A stretch of DNA of 14,825 nucleotides, taken from assembly GCA_029259875.1 (NCBI GenBank), contig JAJDEK010000028.1, positions 1 to 14,825 of the forward strand, in the 5' to 3' direction. A model generated the notes under the pieces. It was given only the letters and a program-made list of their open reading frames with translations. It was not told where the DNA came from and searched no databases. The first letter of the stretch is position 1, and each line of letters begins with the position of its first letter. Positions 8,401 to 14,201 of this stretch are shown here, in pieces. This stretch comes from Planctomycetaceae bacterium (lineage in GTDB: Bacteria > Planctomycetota > Planctomycetia > Planctomycetales > Planctomycetaceae). Made by a program: the position numbers and the translations under genes.

Positions 8401-9028
8401 GAAAAACACTAAATCAGGTTCTGGTAAGAAAGGTGCAGACTCGAAAGGCAAGGGAGGGGCATCACAGGGAAAAGGCCAATCCAAGCCAGGTGCTAAACCA
8501 GGACAAGGTTCAAGTACTGGATCTAAGTCAGACAACCCTCAAGGCAGTAGTGCCACCAACGGAGGACAATCTTCCGGTGATGGCAATGAGAAAACTGGTA
8601 CAGGCAATGACTCGAATCTTCCTGAGGCTGAAGATGCTAATCTGGAATATGGTAAAGAGGCTGCCAACTTAGTCTTAAAGCGAATTAAAGACGAACTAAA
8701 ACGGAAAGAGGTCAACCAGGAATTATTAGATGAATTAGGTTGGTCGAAGGAGGAAATGAAGCGATTTTCTGAACGCTTGCAAAAACAACTCCAAATTCCG
8801 GACACAAATCAACAGTCTCCGGAATCTCTCGCTCGAAAACGTCAATTCGAAGAGATGCTAAAATCACTGAAACCAGCATCCCGTGCGGCACAACGTAATC
8901 GGACGAGTACCCGCAAGCAAACCAATGACAGCCTTGGCCCCCGTCGACTACCGGTACCCGAAGAATACCGAGAAGCCTACGAAGCATTTACACGAGGGCT
9001 ATCTGAGCAGAAACCATCTAATAAATAG
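5483..9028 (+). CDS. Giant DUF4175-like membrane protein with a disordered linker of about 500 residues
   Basis: 1181 residues in four parts. (1) Residues 1-188 carry membrane helices at about 44-62, 76-98 and 167-187, with a charged loop at 100-166 predicted cytoplasmic. (2) Residues about 210-535 look like successive beta-sandwich or Ig-like segments (TPGNTEVLSGSQL, VHSVRYEYPKYM, PPEISLLSPKRDL). (3) Residues about 540-1045 are extreme low-complexity sequence rich in Lys, Gln, Ser, Asn, Pro, Asp and Glu, turning Gly/Lys/Ser-rich after about 925. (4) Residues about 1046-1181 form a charged, helical, normal-complexity domain (NLVLKRIKDELKRK, LLDELGWSKEEMKRF) ending in a basic tail with PRRLPVPEEYREAYEAF. 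The resemblance is to planctomycete proteins found with BatA-type vWA clusters; function unknown. I infer that it tethers the C-terminal domain away from the inner membrane. The start is preceded by a weak AGCAGG (5471-5476). The gene ends 2 bp from the convergent SNF2 gene. Confidence 0.88.
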   Translation: MSTASKSPQSTEHRTEHYAKFDEYVDYQISKTSSNIKANDLLTTAVGISTILLGYLLVFVIFDHWFIKGGFGYVPRLLMLSGVVLACLGWAVWKLVIPYFKKVTRLYSAHSLEQTSDEMEGSLLNLIDLKKSKRPVNPAIINSLEKKAALTLSKTDTDQAIDRRPLMRLSYALLGVVALLCFYALFSPKEIWPSLSAAMSFSSQREFATQTQINSVTPGNTEVLSGSQLEVIVDLRGEVPDKVTLFYTSNDQGSVDEPVTLRSMDDTLKRYQGVIVGVNGRGIRQELTYHIEAGDAVSEDFQVKVIQPPSATVHSVRYEYPKYMELSSVEQPGGAIDAWEGTKVTVDATTNMPISSFEVLFSDEENSKSLLEEFKIEKTIKDNTITASWKLKLRADGSFPNFYQIKCRNETGQTTLSPTVYPVVIRPDLPPEISLLSPKRDLKMPANGTIPISVIAEDPDFKIRYLNLRVDKEQIRVLDKTLFEGAEKSVEQTHDLALKSLRLNPGETVFLWVEARDNKQPSGNRKNTPKIKIEILEPVSKKEAQKQLQEQKQEAAQENKKQSPDQKNQTEKGKGQNSQAGSDSSSKMKPDQSEGNKSEKGTEEGNKSKKGSDQNNQDKKGKQQSDSNNPQKSDEPSTEQNNQKSEDKKGLDSNGKDDQEAIKKILEQLKKEGKQPDPDSKQKQPASEKQDSKNQSSDPNMQDQNSSKPSQEPNQSPSKTSEKSQGTPDSKGSDNKNSSAQPSSKGKEPDNNPKTQPNQKQSDQPANGKKEPAPPSDNAMKSKSDGKTEGKATPNHDPDANPEKSSKDVQRDPKDKPAIRPGKNEDPNSPKTKQDSQTPSENKSPGKSTPSSENKPQKGMRKPENSNQNPSPSNEQKQSNGTDKKQKQDQPDGSNTPPKGKNEPTEQKSKRPQDGENGKSSQNDQGQKGSKQPGKGDSTGQKGNQEQGAKGKPSDSKQSMNNQKNSQGKGSSQKNTKSGSGKKGADSKGKGGASQGKGQSKPGAKPGQGSSTGSKSDNPQGSSATNGGQSSGDGNEKTGTGNDSNLPEAEDANLEYGKEAANLVLKRIKDELKRKEVNQELLDELGWSKEEMKRFSERLQKQLQIPDTNQQSPESLARKRQFEEMLKSLKPASRAAQRNRTSTRKQTNDSLGPRRLPVPEEYREAYEAFTRGLSEQKPSNK
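7100..8617 (+). repeat. Low-complexity, A-rich coding tract (Lys/Gln/Ser/Asn/Pro/Gly linker)
   Basis: About 1.5 kb inside the giant membrane protein gene encodes residues about 540-1045. The plus strand is strongly A-rich and T-poor, with recurring caa, aaa, tca and ggc codons. Recurring peptide words (KGKG, QKG, SSKG, NQK, KPG) are imperfect and irregularly spaced, so this is compositional bias, not an exact tandem array. The bias also removes stop codons from the other frames and strand, which explains several long spurious reading frames here. Confidence 0.8.
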
Positions 9029-9030
9029 GT

Positions 9031-12000
9031 TTAAGACAAGAGCAGCTCGAGATCATCACTCGACAGATTCTTGAGCACGCTCTGATTTTCTTCGAGAATG
9101 GCATCTGCCAATTCACGTTTCTGTTGTTGCAATTCCGTAATTTTTTCTTCGACAGTATTACGGCAAATCAGCTTATACGCAAAGACTCGTTTCGTTTGCC
9201 CCACACGATGTGCACGGTCAATCGCCTGTGTTTCTACAGCTGGGTTCCACCAAGGATCAAGAATGAATACATAATCCGCGGCAGTCAGATTCAACCCGAG
9301 GCCACCGGCCTTCAGACTGATTAGAAAAATGCCACACTCTTCATCAGCTTGGAATCGCTCAACACGTTCTTTACGATCACGGGTTTGGCCATCCAGATAC
9401 TCATATACGATTTCTTTACGGTCTAAGTGTTCCTGCACGATAGATAACATGCTGGTAAATTGAGAAAAGACAAGTGCCTTATGACCTTCTTCAATTAATT
9501 CTTCCAGATGCGGTATTAAAACATCCATTTTTGCGGAAGCGTCCATGGCCTCACCACGATCAAGTAGTGCAGGGTGGCAAGCCGCTTGTCGCAAACGCAG
9601 TAATGCTTCGAGCACGTGTATTTTAGTTTTGCCAAGCCCCTTCGTTTCGACCATCCCTAAAATGGAGTCACGATAGTGTTGTCTAAGCTCATCATAAAGC
9701 CGAGACTGTTCTTCGCCCATATCACAATACAGGGTTTGTTCAACCTTCTCAGGTAATTCGTTGGCAACTTGTTCCTTGGTCCGCCGCAATATGAAGGGAC
9801 GTAATGCATTTCCCAACATGACTCTCGAATTTTTATCCTCAATATCACTCGTGTATGCTTTGAAGACAGAACTGCGTCCTAACATTCCTGGATTGAGAAA
9901 CTCAAAGATCGACCAAAGATCACCCAAATGATTTTCAACAGGTGTACCACTTAACGCAAGCCTATGTTTTGCCTGAAGCAGGCGAGATGCTTTCGCGACT
10001 TGTGACCCCGAATTCTTAATCATCTGCGCTTCATCAAGTACAGCGTAATCGAATTGGATGTCCTTAAACTGCGTTATATCTCTACGCATCGTACCATAGG
10101 TTGTTAACACCAAGTCATACTCAGTCAATTGCTCGATGATTTTACTGCGATCACCGCCTGAATATTCAACGACCTTGAGCGAAGGAGTAAATTTAGCTGC
10201 TTCCTGCATCCAGTTGAACATCAATGACTTAGGCACAACAGCCAAAGATGGTAAATGCTCTTCACGCGATTTTTTACGCCTTATCAGCAATGCAAGCAGT
10301 TGGACAGTTTTTCCCAATCCCATATCATCAGCCAAACAGCCACCGAAATGAAAATCCTGTAAAAACTGTAACCAACCCAAACCTTCGAGTTGATATTTGC
10401 GTAAATCACCTTTAAAGCCATCAGGCTCTTTGTCGATCGAAATCCCTGAAAAAGAACGAATCTTCTCCCGAAACTCATCGAATACATCATCTGTTTCTAC
10501 GAATTCTTGTGCATTGAGCAAAGCATCTAGTAAAGCGACCTGGTTAGGAGCAAAGCGAAGATGATCTTCATCTGTAACGGCAATCCCAGCCAGAATCCCA
10601 TATTGCTCTATCCATTCTTCAGGGAGAATTCCAAGCGAACCATCATCCAGTCGAATGGAAGTATCACCACGTGCCAATGCAGAGAGCAGTTCAGGGAAGA
10701 GCACCGTCTGGCCTTCAAAATCAATATCGGCATGTAATTCGAACCAGTCAATTCCAGACTGAACTTTAAATTGCATAGCAGACGGTTGATGAACCTGCTT
10801 ACCGTCAGCTCGAACCGCCCAGCCTTCTTTAATTAATTCACGAACGGCATTCCCCAAATCCCGTGCCGATATTTCGACATCGCGTCCTTGAATTCGACGA
10901 TCTAATAACCTGCGAAAACCGCTATCTTGCAGCAAAGTCCAGGCCTTCGATTCCATTTCTCGATTACGAAGGATACACCGTTTTTCTTCTCTATCAACGA
11001 TGGCCCACTGTGTACTGGCTCCTGAAACCAAATGTTCCAGATAATTAAAGTGAATTTCGCCATAGAGGCGATCCTGCTGCCAACGTTTTTTTTGTGGAGA
11101 ATGAATTAATAACTCTGGCAATGGTTCGCAGGTAACCTCTTCAAGATGTAATTCTTTAGGTAACTGCAGCCTAGGCAAGACTGGCATATCTAATAAGCGA
11201 TCTACGAGTTCCTGCTGTTCTCCGTCCGCCACTTCAATTGTTTCGTTTAACTGGATCATTTTAATCCATGGAAACGCATCGTAGTCTTCCAACGGAGTAA
11301 TTCTGTCGCGTGTTAGTACCAAACCGCCTGGAACGATCAAGCGTGCTGCTGATATCTTTAAAATTTCCTCTTCGCGTTTTAAATGCCCTTGCAGTTTCCA
11401 AGTTGACTCTTTCCGATTCCGTTCGACCCCCATGCAAAATTCCCAGGAATTTTCCCCATCCCAGACCAGAGAGTCAATATCTTCAGGCTGACGGTTCAGA
11501 TAGCGAACATGGCCTGTGCCACACATGAGTGGTAAGATCAACTCACAAAGTTCGAAAGGAATACGGTATCGAAATGCAGCAATCTGTGTTTCAGTTTGCT
11601 GAGCGCGCCAATTTGTTCGTTCAGGGGTCCCTCCAGAGAGGTAGGCAAGAATCCGGCGATCATCCTCATGTTCTACTTCCTGTAGCTGACCCGCTTTTAG
11701 CTTGAGAGGCTTTAACTTGCCCCATTGACCATTTGCACGGCGCTGCCGTTGTGAAGTTTGGACTACGAGTTGCTCTGATTCCAGGCTCTCTTCCACATCA
11801 ATCTCATAAAATATCTCGCGTTCCTGCTGGGTTGTCTTTGAAAGAACAGGAGCCAACGCAAATTCATTTTTAAGATCGACTAAACGAGCTTCCCATTCAC
11901 GCAATCGAGGCTTAGCAGAAACTGCTGTCGATTGACCGTCGCCCGTTTTTGTCTTTTTTGAGCGAGGGCTCCCTAATTCGAACTCTGCAGGCATCGAGAA

Positions 12001-12357
12001 ATCAAAATCATCATCTCCCTCATCAAATGAGATTGGCGCATTTTCGATAATGAAAGGAGGAATGTATCCCGGCTTGACAGCGCCAGTCAGATATCCAGCA
12101 TCATCGACAGCCAGAATCGATGCCCAAAGATGCTTACAAACATTAAATTTTTGAAACTGATCGCAGGTACAATACGTTTTCAAATTACCATCGTCACGTG
12201 ATAATTGCGTTTGGTATTCAACACCATCACGAACAACAGCAAAGATATGATCAGCAGTGATACGAGTTAGTTCAACTCGTTCCGCCTCGATATAGGCTGC
12301 CCCTCGAAAACGTATGTCTGCGCGAAATTGATTTTCTAGCAGTTCTGCTAACGTCAT
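9031..12357 (-). CDS. SWIM zinc-finger SNF2-family ATPase (HepA/RapA-type superfamily 2)
   Basis: 1108 residues from the ATG at 12357. A SWIM zinc finger near the N-terminus has ligands C63, C65, C74 and H76 (YCTCDQF, NVCKHLW). Residues about 100-640 form the poorly conserved accessory region typical of bacterial SWIM-SNF2 proteins. The SNF2 engine fills the C-terminal 460 residues: Walker A DDMGLGKT (about 677-684), DEAQ box at 775-778, LALSGTPVEN, ALVFSQFTSML, SLKAGGLGLNL, and motif VI QAIDRAHRVGQTKR (about 1043-1056). All motifs are intact, so it should be an ATP-driven DNA translocase that remodels protein-DNA or RNA polymerase complexes; its exact target is unknown. I chose the ATG at 12357 over an in-frame TTG at 12381 because AGGAGG lies 6 bases upstream of the ATG. 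It is convergent with the vWA operon and divergent from the LarA homologue. Confidence 0.93.
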   Translation of the reverse strand: MTLAELLENQFRADIRFRGAAYIEAERVELTRITADHIFAVVRDGVEYQTQLSRDDGNLKTYCTCDQFQKFNVCKHLWASILAVDDAGYLTGAVKPGYIPPFIIENAPISFDEGDDDFDFSMPAEFELGSPRSKKTKTGDGQSTAVSAKPRLREWEARLVDLKNEFALAPVLSKTTQQEREIFYEIDVEESLESEQLVVQTSQRQRRANGQWGKLKPLKLKAGQLQEVEHEDDRRILAYLSGGTPERTNWRAQQTETQIAAFRYRIPFELCELILPLMCGTGHVRYLNRQPEDIDSLVWDGENSWEFCMGVERNRKESTWKLQGHLKREEEILKISAARLIVPGGLVLTRDRITPLEDYDAFPWIKMIQLNETIEVADGEQQELVDRLLDMPVLPRLQLPKELHLEEVTCEPLPELLIHSPQKKRWQQDRLYGEIHFNYLEHLVSGASTQWAIVDREEKRCILRNREMESKAWTLLQDSGFRRLLDRRIQGRDVEISARDLGNAVRELIKEGWAVRADGKQVHQPSAMQFKVQSGIDWFELHADIDFEGQTVLFPELLSALARGDTSIRLDDGSLGILPEEWIEQYGILAGIAVTDEDHLRFAPNQVALLDALLNAQEFVETDDVFDEFREKIRSFSGISIDKEPDGFKGDLRKYQLEGLGWLQFLQDFHFGGCLADDMGLGKTVQLLALLIRRKKSREEHLPSLAVVPKSLMFNWMQEAAKFTPSLKVVEYSGGDRSKIIEQLTEYDLVLTTYGTMRRDITQFKDIQFDYAVLDEAQMIKNSGSQVAKASRLLQAKHRLALSGTPVENHLGDLWSIFEFLNPGMLGRSSVFKAYTSDIEDKNSRVMLGNALRPFILRRTKEQVANELPEKVEQTLYCDMGEEQSRLYDELRQHYRDSILGMVETKGLGKTKIHVLEALLRLRQAACHPALLDRGEAMDASAKMDVLIPHLEELIEEGHKALVFSQFTSMLSIVQEHLDRKEIVYEYLDGQTRDRKERVERFQADEECGIFLISLKAGGLGLNLTAADYVFILDPWWNPAVETQAIDRAHRVGQTKRVFAYKLICRNTVEEKITELQQQKRELADAILEENQSVLKNLSSDDLELLLS

Positions 12358-12363
12358 GGACGG

Positions 12364-12369
12364 CCTCCT
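12364..12369 (-). promoter_or_regulatory. Ribosome binding site AGGAGG of the SNF2 gene
   Basis: On the minus strand AGGAGG is followed by six bases (CCGTCC) and then the ATG at 12357. This perfect Shine-Dalgarno fixes the start at the ATG and makes the upstream TTG (12381) unlikely, since that codon would place the Shine-Dalgarno inside the coding sequence. It is the only strong Shine-Dalgarno in the window. Confidence 0.8.
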
Positions 12370-12646
12370 GCCTGATCCCAAAACGCAACTCGCATAATGG
12401 AAATACTCCCATTTATTTGCATAAGTCAGTCCTGAGTTTATTCTGGACCAACGATATTATCGGTCTGAACACAATAATTTTGATCTCTCGACTTCAACAA
12501 AAAAGTCAAAACAGCTCAGATTGGAAATGAGATAGTTAGCTCCCAAACCATATCTACAGCGCATCTTACGAGGTTACTTGATCGACGCTACTTTTGACCA
12601 GTCTATCTGATGAGTTTTCTTATGAATTTTTGACTTCCATGAAAAA

Positions 12647-12662
12647 AGAATGTGAACATTCT
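12647..12662. promoter_or_regulatory. 16-bp dyad, candidate operator
   Basis: AGAATGT-GA-ACATTCT has perfect 7-bp arms around a 2-bp spacer, the geometry of a site for a dimeric helix-turn-helix regulator. It is in the divergent intergenic region, 200 bp before the LarA homologue and about 290 bp before the SNF2 start. No regulator gene is visible nearby. One such dyad in about 500 bp is not strongly beyond chance, so confidence is low. Confidence 0.3.
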
Positions 12663-12757
12663 ATTTCCCCAAGAGTCTCGTAAGTTCATTCCCGTGAGAC
12701 TGGTCTAACCACATTCAGTGTGATATTACGACTTTCGTAAAATTGAAGAGGGGGCGA

Positions 12758-12787
12758 CTGACTTTTTTCAAAAAATATTCATAGAAT
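12758..12787 (+). promoter_or_regulatory. Candidate sigma70-type promoter for the LarA homologue
   Basis: CTGACT (12758-12763, four of six to TTGACA) and TAGAAT (12782-12787, five of six to TATAAT) are separated by 18 bp. Transcription would start near 12794, giving an untranslated leader of about 70 bases before the ATG at 12863. Plausible by position and spacing, not tested. Confidence 0.35.
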
Positions 12788-12862
12788 AGTTTTCATTGTT
12801 GTCCCACCGGAATTTGAACAAAAAACGATCTTGAACGGGCTCATCTGAAAGCAATTTTCGTA

Positions 12863-14107
12863 ATGGAAAATAGTCATACGACACTTACTCAACAGGAAGT
12901 GATTCAGTGGTTTGAGTCTCATATTCCTGTTGAAGATTACAGAAATAAAAGCATTCTGCTCATCGTTCCAGATGCGACCCGAACCGCACCATTGCCTCTC
13001 CTCTTTTCAACCTTCCATCGAATCCTTAGCCCAGTCGCAAAACAGATCGACGTACTAGTTGCACTTGGCACCCACCCCCCGATGCCCGAGGAGGACATTT
13101 GCCACTTACTGGGGATTTCAGAAAGCGAACGGCAAGCGGAATATAAGAATGTAGGGCTATTCAATCATGAGTGGGACCAGCCTGATAAACTCACGCAGAT
13201 CGGAATGCTCACGAAAGAACAAACGTCGGCTATTTCAGAGGGACTTCTGGAAATGGATGTCCCTGTCACGATTAATTCCCGGATTAAGGATTATGATATT
13301 CTGCAAATTATGGGGCCAGTATTCCCTCATGAAGTAGTCGGATTCTCTGGGGGAAGTAAATATTTTTTCCCGGGTATTTCCGGACCAGATCTGCTGAATT
13401 TCTTCCATTGGTTGGGCGCCTTGATTACCAATGTGGGAATTATTGGCGTCAAACAGACTCCCGTTCGAGAAGTCGTAAATCTATCTGCACTGATGATTCC
13501 GAATGTCAAACGTTGCATTACATTTGTCGTAGCCCCAGATAGTTCGCTTTACGGTTTGTTTTATGGAACTCCTGAGTCAGCCTGGGAATCTGCCGCTGAT
13601 TTATCTGGTCAGATTCATATCAAACGCATGCCCAAACCTTTCAAACAAGTTCTCTCCTGTGCTCCACTCATGTACGATGAATTGTGGGTCGCCGGTAAGT
13701 GTATGTATAAACTGGAACCCGTTGTTGCAGATGGAGGCGAATTGATTATCTACGCCCCACATATGAAAGAAATCTCGATTACACACGGTAACTTAATCGA
13801 GAAAGTTGGTTACCACGTTCGTGACTACTTTACGAAACAATGGGATCAGTTCAAGGATGTCCCCTGGGGCATACTGGCTCATTCCACTCACGTGAGAGGA
13901 ACTGGAACGTTTGATGGCGGTGTTGAACAGCCGCGAGTGCAAGTCACATTGGCATCACAAATTTCGCCTGAACTCTGTAAGAAAATTAACCTCGGTTATC
14001 GAGATCCAGAAAGTATCGATGTGGAATCGTTTGCAAACCGTGAAGAAGAAGGTATTCTGCTGGTTCGAAAAGCAGGGGAGCACCTTTATCGCCTGGAAAA
14101 CCACTAG
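12863..14107 (+). CDS. LarA-family nickel-pincer-dependent racemase/epimerase homologue
   Basis: 414 residues, close to the usual length of LarA. The N-terminal domain has VPDATRTAP (D37, R40, matching the substrate-binding D-x-T-R of lactate racemase) and ALGTHPPMPEEDI with H71. Then come H156 (FPHEVVG), K166 (GFSGGSKYFFPG) and H182 (NFFHWLGAL). The spacings H156-K166 (10) and K166-H182 (16) equal those of H174, K184 and H200 in Lactobacillus plantarum LarA, where the lysine carries the nickel-pincer nucleotide. K279 (VAGKCMYK) aligns with LarA K298, but the position three residues earlier is V276 where LarA has Gln. It should therefore hold the cofactor and move a hydride/proton at a 2-hydroxy-acid or sugar-acid carbon; the substrate is unknown. 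No larB, larC or larE cofactor genes are in the window. No Shine-Dalgarno is visible; the HisN-like gene follows after 94 bp. Confidence 0.85.
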   Translation: MENSHTTLTQQEVIQWFESHIPVEDYRNKSILLIVPDATRTAPLPLLFSTFHRILSPVAKQIDVLVALGTHPPMPEEDICHLLGISESERQAEYKNVGLFNHEWDQPDKLTQIGMLTKEQTSAISEGLLEMDVPVTINSRIKDYDILQIMGPVFPHEVVGFSGGSKYFFPGISGPDLLNFFHWLGALITNVGIIGVKQTPVREVVNLSALMIPNVKRCITFVVAPDSSLYGLFYGTPESAWESAADLSGQIHIKRMPKPFKQVLSCAPLMYDELWVAGKCMYKLEPVVADGGELIIYAPHMKEISITHGNLIEKVGYHVRDYFTKQWDQFKDVPWGILAHSTHVRGTGTFDGGVEQPRVQVTLASQISPELCKKINLGYRDPESIDVESFANREEEGILLVRKAGEHLYRLENH

Positions 14108-14201
14108 GGGAATCACGGTCTACCACATCTGCAATATGCGTTCATTAATTTCCAATTGATTATCAGTCTCATAATTAAAGAATTGATTCGAAAACAATAC
14201 C

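Larger units (their letters stand above)
12370..12862. other. Divergent intergenic region between the SNF2 gene and the LarA homologue
   Basis: About 490 bp without a supportable gene. It is AT-rich, with stops in all frames at short intervals. It must hold the promoters of both flanking genes. Visible elements are a candidate promoter for the plus-strand gene (12758-12787), a 16-bp dyad (12647-12662), and a shorter 11-bp dyad CGATA-T-TATCG (12452-12462). I found no convincing -35/-10 pair for the SNF2 gene; the sequence CATTAT (minus strand, 12399-12394) is a weak -10 candidate. No tRNA-like or riboswitch-like fold was recognised. Confidence 0.6.

Noticed and set aside
7100..8617. Possible CRISPR or exact tandem repeat in the repetitive-looking tract
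   Set aside because: Recurring words are short, imperfect and irregularly spaced. There is no constant repeat with unique spacers, and the tract is in frame within one gene.
506..12357. vWA proteins plus SNF2 ATPase as a single defence system
   Set aside because: The SNF2 gene is on the opposite strand and convergent, and no nuclease, methylase or other effector is present. The vWA cluster resembles known envelope vWA families.
12358..12381. TTG start at 12381 extending the SNF2 protein by 8 residues
   Set aside because: The extension would contain the AGGAGG that sits correctly before the ATG at 12357, so the ATG is the better start.
12639..12683. 14-codon open frame starting MKKECEHS in the intergenic region
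   Set aside because: Too short, no Shine-Dalgarno, and no sign of coding bias or leader-peptide logic.
12674..12701. Hairpin AGTCTC...GAGACT in the divergent intergenic region as a terminator
   Set aside because: Only 6 bp of stem, a 16-base loop and no T-run. No gene ends nearby.
12596..12705. 9-bp inverted repeat GACCAGTCT (12596-12604) / AGACTGGTC (12697-12705)
   Set aside because: Arms are 92 bp apart, do not extend, and a 9-bp match of this kind is expected about by chance in 500 bp.
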